Shown: positions 36,359 to 44,516 of the stretch, in pieces
Numbering within the stretch: the first letter of the stretch is position 1
How the letters are laid out: every line of letters begins with the position of its first letter
Assembly: GCA_046328115.1 (NCBI GenBank)
Contig: JAXLXE010000001.1
Location: forward strand, 1,240,001-1,304,000
Origin: JAXLXE01 sp046328115
GTDB lineage: Bacteria > Chloroflexota > UBA6077 > JACCZL01
Reading direction: 5' to 3'
DNA length: 64,000 nt
Position numbers and translations under genes: made by a program
Notes under the pieces: generated by a model
The model's database searches: none
Told to the model about the DNA's origin: nothing
Seen by the model: the letters and a program-made list of their open reading frames with translations, nothing else

Positions 36359-37021
36359 TTGAGCATTGCAGCAGCCGAGCCGTTCGAGGCCAGCAACGAC
36401 ACCGCTCGCGACCTGGAGTCCGAGGGGACCAGCGCCACTACCCCGTTCGACCTGGACGGCATGGTCCGCCGTTCACAGCAGGGCGATGGCAACGCCTTCG
36501 CCGCGATCTACGAGCACTACTCACCGAAAGTACACAAGTACCTGTATTTCCACCTGGGCGGCCGGGCCGACGTGGCCGACGACCTCACGGCCGACGTGTT
36601 CATGAAGGTCTTCTCCAAGATCGAGTCGTACGAATCACGAGGCCTCCCGTTCTCCTCCTGGCTCTACCGCATCGCCCACAACCGATTGATCGACCAGATC
36701 CGCAGTCAGCGGCGCACCCAGGTCGTGGCCCTGGACGACGCCGCCGAGCTGGTCGAGCCGCGCGCCGATCGTGAGCTGGAGCGCTCGCTCTCTCGGCACG
36801 AGATCGGCTGGGCGCTGCGAAAACTCACGCCGGAGCGGCGGAGCGTGCTGATGGTCCGGTACTTCGAGGGGCTCTCCGTGCAGGAGGCCGCTGACCGCCT
36901 CGGCAAGAGCGAGGTCGCCGTCAAGAAGCTCCTCGTTCGCGCGCTTGACGACCTTCGCCGCCTGATGGACGTCCAGGCGCCCCGTCTGGGAGCCCGCCAG
37001 GAGTTCGCCCTCAGCGCCTGA
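36359..37021 (+). CDS. RNA polymerase sigma factor, ECF-like sigma-70 family
   Basis: 220 residues; TTG start preceded by GGGGGA 7 bases upstream. Region 2 reads LTADVFMKVFSKIESYESRG and FSSWLYRIAHNRLIDQIRSQ. Region 4 reads LTPERRSVLMVRYFEGLSVQ followed by the helix-turn-helix EAADRLGKSEVAVKKLLVRA. A 35-residue acidic N-terminal extension precedes region 2. Regions 1.2 and 3 are missing, so it is an ECF-type factor. No anti-sigma gene adjoins, but a FecR-domain protein lies two genes away. Its stop overlaps the 3' end of the convergent tgt gene by 11 bases. Confidence 0.88.
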   Translation: MSIAAAEPFEASNDTARDLESEGTSATTPFDLDGMVRRSQQGDGNAFAAIYEHYSPKVHKYLYFHLGGRADVADDLTADVFMKVFSKIESYESRGLPFSSWLYRIAHNRLIDQIRSQRRTQVVALDDAAELVEPRADRELERSLSRHEIGWALRKLTPERRSVLMVRYFEGLSVQEAADRLGKSEVAVKKLLVRALDDLRRLMDVQAPRLGARQEFALSA

Positions 37022-38108
37022 GCGACCGATCCTCGTCGGCCTCATCGAGAATCGACTGGCGCAGCCGCCGAAGCAGGTTCACCAGGTACGTCACGTTGTG
37101 CACAGACACCAGACGCGCGCCCAGCGGCTCGCCGCCGCGCAACAGCTGGTGCAGGTAGGACTGGGTGTACTGGGCGCAGGTCAGGCAGCCACACCCCCGG
37201 TCGATGGGGTCGCACACGTCACGGCAGACCGGTCGATTCAGGTTCAGCCGTCCCCCGGGGCTGAACGCGTAGCCCGACCGTCCTAGCCGGGTGGGCATGA
37301 CGCAGTCGAACATGTCAACGCCGAGCTGAGCATACGCCTGGAGCTGATCCGGCTCACCCACCCCCATGAGGTAGCGCGGCCGGTCCTCTGGCAGGCGCCC
37401 GGCGCACAGATCCACCAGGCCATCGGTCAGGGCTCGCGGCTCCCCCACGCTGAGCCCGCCGATGGCAAACCCCGGGAACGGCAGTTCTGCCAGCTCGCTC
37501 ACCGCCCTCGATCTCAGCTCAGGGAACATGCCACCCTGGACGATGGCGAACAGAAGCTGATCATCCCGCCGCCTGGCGCGCAGCGACTGCGCCGCCCACC
37601 GGTTGGTGCGCGCGAGCGCACGCTCCGCCTCATCCCGGCCAACGGCCGCACCCACACACTCGTCGAGCTGCATGATGATGTCCGCGCCTATCTGCTCCTG
37701 TCGCCGCACCACGGAGGCCGGCGTGAAGCGCCGCTTCCGTCCGTCCAGCGGAGAGGTGAATGTGGCCCCGTTGTCGTCCAACGACCGGAGCGCGGACAGG
37801 CTGAACACCTGGTAGCCTCCGCTGTCAGTCAGCATGGGTCCCTGCCAGCCCATCATCCGGTGCACGCCGCCGAGCCGCTCTACCCGGGGAGCACCGGGTC
37901 GAACCGAGAGATGGTAGGTGTTCGCGAGCACGCAGGACGGGCGGATCCGCGCGAGATCGGACGGCATCAGCGACTTCACTGAAGCTTGCGTTCCGACAGG
38001 CATGAACGCCGGCGTCTCGAGCGGGCCGTGCGCGGTGTGGAGCACCCCGGCTCGCGCACGGCCGTCGCGCGACCGTGCCAGGATCTCAAACGTACCGATA
38101 CGTGCCAA
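37011..38108 (-). CDS. tgt: Queuine tRNA-ribosyltransferase (Tgt)
   Basis: 365 residues; TTG start with GAGGGG 5 bases upstream. It exchanges guanine-34 of GUN-anticodon tRNAs for preQ1. Catalytic and substrate residues are visible in MLTDSGGYQVFSL, IVQGGMFPELR and VDMFDCVMPTRLGRSG. The zinc site is CGCLTCAQYTQSYLHQL (CxCxxC plus His). It is the queuosine partner of queA, which lies on the other strand just upstream. The shared intergenic region of 63 bases may regulate both. Confidence 0.95.
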   Translation of the reverse strand: MARIGTFEILARSRDGRARAGVLHTAHGPLETPAFMPVGTQASVKSLMPSDLARIRPSCVLANTYHLSVRPGAPRVERLGGVHRMMGWQGPMLTDSGGYQVFSLSALRSLDDNGATFTSPLDGRKRRFTPASVVRRQEQIGADIIMQLDECVGAAVGRDEAERALARTNRWAAQSLRARRRDDQLLFAIVQGGMFPELRSRAVSELAELPFPGFAIGGLSVGEPRALTDGLVDLCAGRLPEDRPRYLMGVGEPDQLQAYAQLGVDMFDCVMPTRLGRSGYAFSPGGRLNLNRPVCRDVCDPIDRGCGCLTCAQYTQSYLHQLLRGGEPLGARLVSVHNVTYLVNLLRRLRQSILDEADEDRSLRR

Positions 38109-38132
38109 GGATTCCCCTCACAGACCCGCTGG

Positions 38133-38138
38133 TATAGT
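38133..38138 (+). promoter_or_regulatory. -10 element for DUF2905-queA operon
   Basis: TATAGT at 38133-38138 lies 33 bases before the DUF2905 ATG. No convincing -35 hexamer is visible at 16-18 bases. Confidence 0.35.
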
Positions 38139-38171
38139 TGATCGGCGGCTCGCGCTGCCGCGAGGACGGGC

Positions 38172-38408
38172 ATGGACGGCATCGGGAGCATGGGCAAGAT
38201 CCTGCTGGTGACCGGGCTCGGCATCGCCGGCCTCGGACTGCTGCTCATGCTGGTCGGTCGCGTCCCCTTCCTGGGAAATCTGCCGGGTGACCTCAGTTTC
38301 GAGCGCGACAACGTGAAGGTCTACGTCCCGGTAGCAACCATGGTCCTGGTGAGCATCGTCCTCACCGTGCTGGTGAACGTCATCTACCGGCTGTTTGCCC
38401 GCGATTGA
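38172..38408 (+). CDS. DUF2905 small membrane protein
   Basis: 78 residues with two membrane helices (about 7-28 and 50-73) separated by GRVPFLGNLPGDLSFERDNV, the hallmark of DUF2905. It is often found next to ruvB, queA and tgt in bacteria, and here it overlaps queA (TTGA). Function unknown. The start used is ATG 38172; a second ATG six codons on is possible. Confidence 0.85.
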   Translation: MDGIGSMGKILLVTGLGIAGLGLLLMLVGRVPFLGNLPGDLSFERDNVKVYVPVATMVLVSIVLTVLVNVIYRLFARD

Positions 38409-39469
38409 CGCTCCAGCCTCATCCCGACCCCCGCTGGGATCTCACCAGCCTGGACTATGAGCTCCCGCCCGAGCTGATCGCCCAGACGCCAGCCGAGCCT
38501 CGCCACGCCGCGAGGATGCTCGTGCTCGATCGGCTGGACGGCCACATAGACCACAGCTTGGTGGCTGACCTTCCTGAGCTCCTCCGGGCGGGCGACCTGT
38601 TGGTCGTCAACGAATCGCGGGTCATCCCTGCCCGACTCACCGGACGGACCGAGACCGGTGGCCGCGGCGAGGCGCTGTTGTTGCGGGCGGTCGGCGGCGG
38701 TCGCTGGGAGGCCCTCGTCAAGCCCGGCCGACAGCTCTGGCCGGGACGGGCTCTCGACCTCGGCGACGGGCTTCACATGACGGTGCTCGATCGTCTCGAG
38801 AGCGGCGCGCGCCTAGTCCAGCTCAGTGGCCCGGGAGACGCCGAAGCCGCCGTCCTGGCACGCGGCGCTCTGCCCCTGCCGCCCTACATCAAGGGCTACA
38901 CCGGCGATCCTGAACGGTACCAGACGGTGTATGCTCGCACACCTGGCTCCGCGGCTGCGCCAACTGCCGGCCTCCACCTCAGCGAGGAGCTACTCGCCCG
39001 GATCGCCGCACGGGGAGTCAGCCGCGCCGCGGTCACGCTCCACGTGGGCTTGGATACGTTCCGACCGGTGAAAGCGGTGAACCTGGTCCAGCACGATATC
39101 CACTCCGAGTACTGTGAGGTCTCCGCCGAGACCGCCGGCGCGATCAACGCCGCCCGCGAGCGCGGCGGACGGGTCGTCGCGGTGGGCACCACCACCGTCC
39201 GCACCCTGGAGACGGCGTGCGTCGACGGGTCCCCGCGCGAGTGGCGCGGCAACACCGCGTTGTTCATCCGTCCCGGCTACAGGTTCCGTTGCGTAGACGC
39301 CATGCTGACCAACTTCCACCTGCCGCGCTCCACGTTGCTAGCGCTGGTCCGCGCGTTCGCCGGCGACGACTCGGTCGCGGCAGCATATCGCGAAGCAATC
39401 AAAGAGCGGTACCGCTTCTTCTCGTTCGGAGACGCCATGTTCATCCACACCCCGAGATCACCCAGTTGA
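38405..39469 (+). CDS. queA: S-adenosylmethionine:tRNA ribosyltransferase-isomerase (QueA)
   Basis: 354 residues; TTG start overlapping the DUF2905 stop (TTGA), indicating translational coupling. It transfers and rearranges the ribosyl part of SAM onto preQ1-tRNA to give epoxyqueuosine. Typical blocks: LDYELPPELIAQTPAEPRHA, LLVVNESRVIPARL, GALPLPPYIKGY, PTAGLHLSEELL and VGTTTVRTLE. It makes the step after Tgt. QueG/QueH are not in the window. Confidence 0.95.
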   Translation: MTLQPHPDPRWDLTSLDYELPPELIAQTPAEPRHAARMLVLDRLDGHIDHSLVADLPELLRAGDLLVVNESRVIPARLTGRTETGGRGEALLLRAVGGGRWEALVKPGRQLWPGRALDLGDGLHMTVLDRLESGARLVQLSGPGDAEAAVLARGALPLPPYIKGYTGDPERYQTVYARTPGSAAAPTAGLHLSEELLARIAARGVSRAAVTLHVGLDTFRPVKAVNLVQHDIHSEYCEVSAETAGAINAARERGGRVVAVGTTTVRTLETACVDGSPREWRGNTALFIRPGYRFRCVDAMLTNFHLPRSTLLALVRAFAGDDSVAAAYREAIKERYRFFSFGDAMFIHTPRSPS

Positions 39470-40083
39470 CTCCGAGCAGCCTCATCCTCGCCACCCGCAA
39501 CCCGGCCAAGCTCCAACGCCTCAGGCGGGTGTTTGAAGGACTGGGCTTTGATCTCCTGGACCTCCCTGCCACGAACCTGACCGAGCCGGAGGAAGAGGGC
39601 TCAACCCATCGCGAGACCGCGGAGCGGAAGGCCGCGTGGTGGTCGGCTCAGCTCGGCGGCCTCGCCGCGGCCTCGGACGGCGGCGCCGATATCCCCTACC
39701 TGGGCGCCACCTGGGACGGCCTCCGCACCCGCCGCGCGGCCGGCCCCAATGCCACCGACATGGATCGCGCCCATCAGCTTCTCAACCTGATGCACCAGGC
39801 CACCAGCGACGAGCGCACCATCCACTGGATCGAGGGCCTCGCCATCGCCGAGAACGGACGGATCCTGGCAGGCTGGGAGCAACGCGACCTCTTTGGCACC
39901 CTCGTCCACGACGTGGATCCCAAGAAGATCGCCGGCGGCTTCTGGGTCAACGGTCTTGTACGCTCCGCCCGATTCAACCGGCTGGTAGCCGACCTCAACG
40001 AAACCGAGCGCGCCGAAGCCGAATCCGCCTGGGCCCGCCTGCGCGAATCCGTGGTCACCTGGCACCGGTCGCGCCCGGGGTGA
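39466..40083 (+). CDS. HAM1/RdgB-like non-canonical NTP pyrophosphatase
   Basis: 205 residues; TTG start at 39466 overlaps the queA stop (TTGA). The N-terminus SLILATRNPAKLQRLRRVF corresponds to the TxNxxK nucleotide motif of ITPase/RdgB, and AAASDGGADIPYLGATW to its EDSGL...LGGxPG region, though the acidic residue before SD is Ala here. Such enzymes hydrolyse dITP, ITP and XTP to monophosphates. The key acidic residue is changed, so activity or specificity may differ. It is the third gene of a tightly coupled run. Confidence 0.65.
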   Translation: MTPSSLILATRNPAKLQRLRRVFEGLGFDLLDLPATNLTEPEEEGSTHRETAERKAAWWSAQLGGLAAASDGGADIPYLGATWDGLRTRRAAGPNATDMDRAHQLLNLMHQATSDERTIHWIEGLAIAENGRILAGWEQRDLFGTLVHDVDPKKIAGGFWVNGLVRSARFNRLVADLNETERAEAESAWARLRESVVTWHRSRPG

Positions 40084-40153
40084 CCGAGTCCGCCAGTCCA
40101 GCATCCCGCCAACCTCAAGCGTGACTGCCACGCTCCTCTCGGAGTCCAGCCCG

Positions 40154-40435
40154 ATGTACGCCTACATCCTGTCCAGTCACTCCCGAGCCCTGTACGTCGG
40201 GGTCACAAACGACCTCCAGCGCAGACTCACCGAGCATCGAGACGGCACAGCGTCCGCGTTCACCAGTCGGTACCGCGTCACACAACTCGTCTATTACGAG
40301 CAGTACGATGACCGGCTGACGGCGATCGGTGTGGAGAAGCAGATCAAAGGTTGGCGCCGAGCCAAGAAGATCGCGCTGATCGAAAGCGTCAATCCGGATT
40401 GGCGCAATCTCACATCCGACGCGGTCGCCGGTTAG
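40154..40435 (+). CDS. GIY-YIG domain protein
   Basis: 93 residues from ATG 40154 (GGAG 9 bases upstream; an earlier GTG would add 11 residues). Small single-domain GIY-YIG nuclease fold: MYAYILSSHSRALYVGVTND provides both Tyr strands, followed by the catalytic Arg region LQRRLTEHRDG and the metal-binding Glu in IGVEKQIKGWRRAKK. Such short proteins are common in many bacteria and have no settled function. Just downstream lies an inverted-repeat element (40487-40629). Confidence 0.85.
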   Translation: MYAYILSSHSRALYVGVTNDLQRRLTEHRDGTASAFTSRYRVTQLVYYEQYDDRLTAIGVEKQIKGWRRAKKIALIESVNPDWRNLTSDAVAG

Positions 40436-40486
40436 GTGCCCAATCACCCTGGCCATCCACCACCACAAGACGATCCCGCGCCATCA

Positions 40487-40629
40487 CGTCATCCCGACGC
40501 GGGAGGGATCTAGCCAAAGACATCGGCGTCTCCGGATCCCGGTCGGCCGGCGATCAGTCCAAGCGTCGAGCCGACGACGTTCGGCAGGACCCGCGCCGCC
40601 GGCGAGATCCCTCTTACGCCGGGATGACG
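40487..40629. repeat. 143-bp element with 25-bp imperfect terminal inverted repeats
   Basis: CGTCATCCCGACGCGG followed by GAGGGATCT (40487-40511) is mirrored at 40605-40629 (AGATCCCTC then TTACGCCGGGATGACG), with 21 of 25 positions matching. The 93 bases between carry no gene. This layout fits a MITE- or REP-like intergenic element. Confidence 0.6.
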
Positions 40630-40673
40630 GCCACGCCTGACCTCGGACGGCACAACTGGCAACACCAGCGCTC

Positions 40674-41630
40674 TCACGGCAGTGCAATCCCACCCGCCTC
40701 ATCCATCACCACCAGCCCGTCCTTCGCCAGGGCAGCCACGAGCTCCTCCAGCCGATCCGACGAAAGCTCGCCCAACGAGGGATCTCCCACCTCCGCCAGC
40801 TCGGCCAGTCGGACGCGGCGGCCGGCGGCCAGCGCTCGCAGCGCGTCCACGATCCTGCCGCGGTAGAATCGGGCGCTGGTCCGGAACGGCTCCTCCGCCA
40901 CGTACGAACCGGCCGACTCAGCCGCGCGCTTCGCCTCCACCGAGACCCCCTCGCCGCGCGTCTCGCACACCTCCATGAGCGGACAAACCAGGCACGACGG
41001 GGCGCGCGCCGAGCAGACCGTCGCGCCCAGATCCATCATCGCCTGGTTCCACTCGTAGGCCCGTCCGGCCGGCAGCAGCCGCTGCGCGGCCCCATCCACC
41101 GCCCGCGGCGTCGCGCCCCCGCTTCCAAGCTCCCTGCCGAACAGGCGCCGCACCACGCGGCTCACGTTCGTATCAACCACCGCGACCTGGAAGTCGAACG
41201 CGAACGAGGCGACGGCGTTCGCCGTGTACCGGCCGATCCCCTCCAGCAACACCAGCCCCACGGGATCCGGCGGCAGCCGTCCCCCCAGCTTCTCAACGAC
41301 GTGCACTGCGATCCGGTGCAATCGGACGGGGCGTCGGTTGTAGCCCAGCGGAGCCCACAGTCTGATCGCCTCGCTGAGCGGTGCACTCGCCAGCGCCCCA
41401 AAACTCGGAAACACCCCCAGCCACTGCTCGTACTTCGGCGCTACCCGGTCCACCTGCGTCTGCTGGAGCATCACCTCGGAGACCAGGATGGCGTACGGAT
41501 CGCGCGTCCGTCTCCAGGGCAGGTCGCGACCGTGCACCACGTGCCAGCCCAGCAAGGCGTCCCGAAGTCTCTCCAACCGACGCTCGGCGTCGACGCCTAC
41601 GACTGCTCCTGTCGCTTCGCCTCGCGCCAC
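40674..41630 (-). CDS. mutY: A/G-specific adenine glycosylase (MutY)
   Basis: 318 residues; GTG start overlapping the 3' end of mazG. It removes adenine mispaired with 8-oxoguanine. Catalytic Glu is in ILVSEVMLQQTQVDRV, the HhH hairpin in LLEGIGRYTANAVASF and the active-site Asp in VVDTNVSRVVRR. The 4Fe-4S ligands read CSARAPSCLVCPLMEVC (C-x6-C-x2-C-x5-C). The usual GLGYYxRA is GYNRRPVRL here. The C-terminal NUDIX-like domain that reads 8-oxoG is missing, replaced by about 60 residues of winged-helix-like sequence, as in some actinobacterial forms. Confidence 0.88.
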   Translation of the reverse strand: MARGEATGAVVGVDAERRLERLRDALLGWHVVHGRDLPWRRTRDPYAILVSEVMLQQTQVDRVAPKYEQWLGVFPSFGALASAPLSEAIRLWAPLGYNRRPVRLHRIAVHVVEKLGGRLPPDPVGLVLLEGIGRYTANAVASFAFDFQVAVVDTNVSRVVRRLFGRELGSGGATPRAVDGAAQRLLPAGRAYEWNQAMMDLGATVCSARAPSCLVCPLMEVCETRGEGVSVEAKRAAESAGSYVAEEPFRTSARFYRGRIVDALRALAAGRRVRLAELAEVGDPSLGELSSDRLEELVAALAKDGLVVMDEAGGIALP

Positions 41631-42673
41631 AATCCCTCGAGCTCCGCCAGATCCACGCTCCGAATGTCCCGACCGCCGTCCCGCACCGCGCGCTCCACGT
41701 ACCGAAACCGCCGCTCTACCCGCCCCAGCGTTCCACGCAGCGCGCGCTCAGCATCCACCCCGGCCTCACGCCCAATCCTTGCCAGCATGAACAGCACGTC
41801 TCCAAGCTCGTGCTCGATCTCGTCCGCATCCTCGGCTGCAGCCAGCTCAGCCAGCTCCTCCGCCAGCTTCTCCCGAGAACCCCTGCGATGGGGCCAGTCA
41901 AATCCCGCCTTGATGAATCGCTTCTGGATCTCCTGGGCCGCCATCAGGGAGGGGTGGCTGCGCGTCAGCCCGTCTAGCACCGAGCGTTCGCCAGGCCGCT
42001 CCGACTCTTTGATCGCGTCCCAGTTGCGCTCCACCTCGCGGGCGTCTGCCACGTCGAGCCCGGCGAACACGTGCGGGTGGCGCCGTATCAGCTTGGACGA
42101 AAGCTTAAGCGCCACGTCGGCCAGGTCGAAGTCGCCGCTCTCGGCGGCGATCTCTGCCTGCAGCAGCACCTGCAAGAGCAAGTCGCCGAGCTCGTCGGCG
42201 ATCGCGTCAGGCTGGCCACCCTCGATCGCATCGACGACCTCATACGCCTCTTCGATGACGTACTTCGCCAACGAACGCGGCGTCTGCTCGCGATCCCATG
42301 GGCAGCCTCCGGGCGCACGGAGCCGGTGCACGATCGACTTGAGTGCTTCGAGCCCGCGAGTCGGCTGCCCTTCCTCAACCGCAGCGCTGTAGACGACCGC
42401 TAGCGCAGTCGGGTGCTCGATCGCCCCTGCCACGGTGGTCTGCTCGGCGGCGGCGCCATCCCGGATCGCCCAGACCTCGTCTCCTGGGAGGTGGCCGCTG
42501 AGCGCCAGGCATAGCGCCTCGCGAGGATCCTCGGCCTCACCTAGCCCCACGACAAGTCCGGGGATGAGCGGGTTCAGCGGATAGGCCCGCGCCGCCTGGA
42601 CGATCTGCAGCCCGGCGGTCGAATCGTGCGCGACGCCAGCCGATCTGAGCGCGGCGAAAACCTCGTCTATCAC
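41597..42673 (-). CDS. mazG: MazG nucleoside triphosphate pyrophosphohydrolase with N-terminal methylase remnant
   Basis: 358 residues from GTG 42673, which overlaps the FmdB gene stop (GTGA). Two MazG repeats: LRAPGGCPWDREQT with the EEAYEVVDAI...DELGDLLLQV metal-binding helix pair, and a second EELAELAAAEDADEIEHELG block. The first 105 residues (LQIVQAARAYPLNPLIPGLV ... LAVVYSA) look like the C-terminal part of the tetrapyrrole-methylase domain of YabN-type fusions. The SAM-binding half is absent, so this part cannot be a working methylase. MazG removes house-cleaning NTPs. Its 3' end overlaps mutY by 34 bases. Confidence 0.85.
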   Translation of the reverse strand: MIDEVFAALRSAGVAHDSTAGLQIVQAARAYPLNPLIPGLVVGLGEAEDPREALCLALSGHLPGDEVWAIRDGAAAEQTTVAGAIEHPTALAVVYSAAVEEGQPTRGLEALKSIVHRLRAPGGCPWDREQTPRSLAKYVIEEAYEVVDAIEGGQPDAIADELGDLLLQVLLQAEIAAESGDFDLADVALKLSSKLIRRHPHVFAGLDVADAREVERNWDAIKESERPGERSVLDGLTRSHPSLMAAQEIQKRFIKAGFDWPHRRGSREKLAEELAELAAAEDADEIEHELGDVLFMLARIGREAGVDAERALRGTLGRVERRFRYVERAVRDGGRDIRSVDLAELEGLWREAKRQEQS

Positions 42674-42900
42674 CGGGCACAGCCGCAGGAGCCGCCGCAA
42701 CAGCCCCCGCCACCGCCCCCCATCATCGGAGCGCCGCCGGACTCACCCCCGCCCGATCCGATTGCCGCGAACACGGATAGGAGCTTCTTTGAGGGTGTTC
42801 CACAGCCGGGGCAGGGCGACTGACTGGCCTCGTTCGACCAGGCCACCAGGCGCTCGAACACGCGCTCACACTGATTGCAGCGGTACTCGTACACGGGCAC
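42670..42900 (-). CDS. FmdB-family zinc-ribbon protein
   Basis: 76 residues from GTG 42900 (GGAGG 8 bases upstream). The N-terminal VPVYEYRCNQCERVFERLV and CPGCGT form the CxxC...CxxC zinc ribbon of the FmdB family. The tail is Gly- and Cys-rich (GGGGGGCCGGSCGCAR), typical of these proteins. Probably a small regulatory or metal-binding protein. It heads a coupled fmdB-mazG-mutY run. A TACAAT -10-like sequence is found on the minus strand at 42961-42966. Confidence 0.82.
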   Translation of the reverse strand: MPVYEYRCNQCERVFERLVAWSNEASQSPCPGCGTPSKKLLSVFAAIGSGGGESGGAPMMGGGGGGCCGGSCGCAR

Positions 42901-42996
42901 GACAGCTTCCTCCAGGGCGCGGGGAGGGCCCAAAGCCGCATCCACGCGCCGCTGGCACGGATTGTAAATGCTGGTCAACGCTGGGCAGAGCCGCAT

Positions 42997-43026
42997 TTGT
43001 TGCCCATGTCCTGCCACGCCTACACT
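42997..43026 (+). promoter_or_regulatory. Sigma-70-type promoter for tldD-tldE-rnc-smc
   Basis: TTGTTG (42997-43002), 18-base spacer, TACACT (43021-43026), about 57 bases upstream of the tldD TTG start. Confidence 0.4.
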
Positions 43027-43082
43027 TGGCGACCGGACAGAAGTGGCACGCCGGGCGTGCCCGCCGGGCGGGAGAGAGTTCG

Positions 43083-44516
43083 TTGAGAGACCTGGCCGCG
43101 CGCGCCCTGGACACGGCCACGGCACGCGGCGCGCACTACGCGGATGTCCGCGTGGAGCACACAGAACGCCAGATGCTGGCCGTCAAGGACGGACGGCCAG
43201 ACGCCGCCCTGTCCGACCAGGGCGCCGGGTTCGGTGTCCGGGTGCTGGTGGATGGCGCCTGGGGCTTCGCCTGCAGCGCCAGGCTCGAGCCCGCCGAGAT
43301 CGATCGAGTTGCCGCCCTGGCCGTGGAGATCGCTCGCGCAAGCGCCACCACCACCCGCGAGCGCGTCCAGCTCGGTCCGCGAGTGCATACCCGCGCCAGT
43401 TACGAGACCCCAGTGGCGGAGGACCCGTTCCGGGTCCCGCTGTCAGAGAAGCTGGATCTGCTGCTGCGTGCAGACGCGGCCATGCGCGCCGTGGCGGGCG
43501 TGACCGTCACAGAAGGCTCCTTCGAGTGCCAGCGCGTGACCAAGCTGCTCGCCACCTCCGAGGGCACGGAGGTCAGCCAGACGCTCACCGAGACCGGCGC
43601 GGGGATCCAGGCCACGGCCGTGGGAGAGACCGAGTCGCAGGAGCGATCCTACCCAAACAGCTTCGGCCGGCATATGGGCACCGCCGGGTACGAGTACGTC
43701 CGAGCGCTCGACCTGGTGAACAACGCACCGAGGATCGCCGAGCAGGCGGTTGCCCTGCTCAGCGCCGCCCAGTGCCCGCGCGAGACCACCACGCTGATCC
43801 TGGACCCTTCGCAGACCGCGCTCCAGGTCCACGAGTCGTGCGGACACCCTATCGAGCTGGACCGCGTGTTCGGGACAGAGGCCAGCTACGCCGGAACCAG
43901 CTTCCTCACCCTGGATAAGCGCAACGCGCTTCGCTACGGCTCCGACCATGTGACCATCGTCGCGGATGCCACGATCCCCGGCGCGCTCGGCACCTTTGGC
44001 TACGACGATGAGGGGATCCCGGCCCAGCGCACCGTCATCGTCGATCGGGGCACCTTCCGCAACTACCTCACCTCCCGTGAAACGGCCACCAAGATCGGCG
44101 AGACCAGCAATGGCACCATGCGGGCGGACGGCTGGAACCGCATCCCGCTCATCAGAATGACCAACATCAACCTGGAGCCGGGCCCTTGGGCATTCCAGGA
44201 TCTGGTCGCGGATACCGATCGCGGCATCTATATGGAGACCAACCGTAGCTGGAGCATCGATGATCGCCGGCTCAACTTCCAGTTCGGCACCCAGATCGCC
44301 TGGGAGATCGTGGGTGGCAAGCTGGGCCGAATGCTGAAGAACCCCAGCTACACCGGAATCACGCCAGAGTTCTGGGGCTCGTGTGACGCCATCTGCCGCG
44401 AATGGCAGGTGTGGGGCACCCCCAACTGCGGCAAGGGCCAGCCCGGCCAGACCATGCACGTGGGCCACGGCGCCGCGGCGGCGCGCTTTCGAAACGTCCG
44501 CGTGGGCGTCGCATGA
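43083..44516 (+). CDS. tldD: TldD-family metalloprotease subunit
   Basis: 477 residues from TTG 43083 (GGGAG 8 bases upstream); the longer frame upstream lacks family features. The zinc-peptidase motif HExxGH is present (VHESCGHPIELDRVFG), and the third ligand is likely the Cys in GTPNCGKGQPGQ. With TldE it forms a heterodimeric protease that degrades unfolded peptides and matures microcins such as MccB17. The next gene, its inactive partner TldE, overlaps by four bases (ATGA). Confidence 0.9.
   Translation: MRDLAARALDTATARGAHYADVRVEHTERQMLAVKDGRPDAALSDQGAGFGVRVLVDGAWGFACSARLEPAEIDRVAALAVEIARASATTTRERVQLGPRVHTRASYETPVAEDPFRVPLSEKLDLLLRADAAMRAVAGVTVTEGSFECQRVTKLLATSEGTEVSQTLTETGAGIQATAVGETESQERSYPNSFGRHMGTAGYEYVRALDLVNNAPRIAEQAVALLSAAQCPRETTTLILDPSQTALQVHESCGHPIELDRVFGTEASYAGTSFLTLDKRNALRYGSDHVTIVADATIPGALGTFGYDDEGIPAQRTVIVDRGTFRNYLTSRETATKIGETSNGTMRADGWNRIPLIRMTNINLEPGPWAFQDLVADTDRGIYMETNRSWSIDDRRLNFQFGTQIAWEIVGGKLGRMLKNPSYTGITPEFWGSCDAICREWQVWGTPNCGKGQPGQTMHVGHGAAAARFRNVRVGVA

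Noticed and set aside
40674..42900. mutY, mazG and fmdB as parts of the plus-strand open frames in this region
   Set aside because: The plus-strand frames have no motifs, while the minus strand carries Fe-S, MazG and zinc-ribbon signatures with overlapping junctions.
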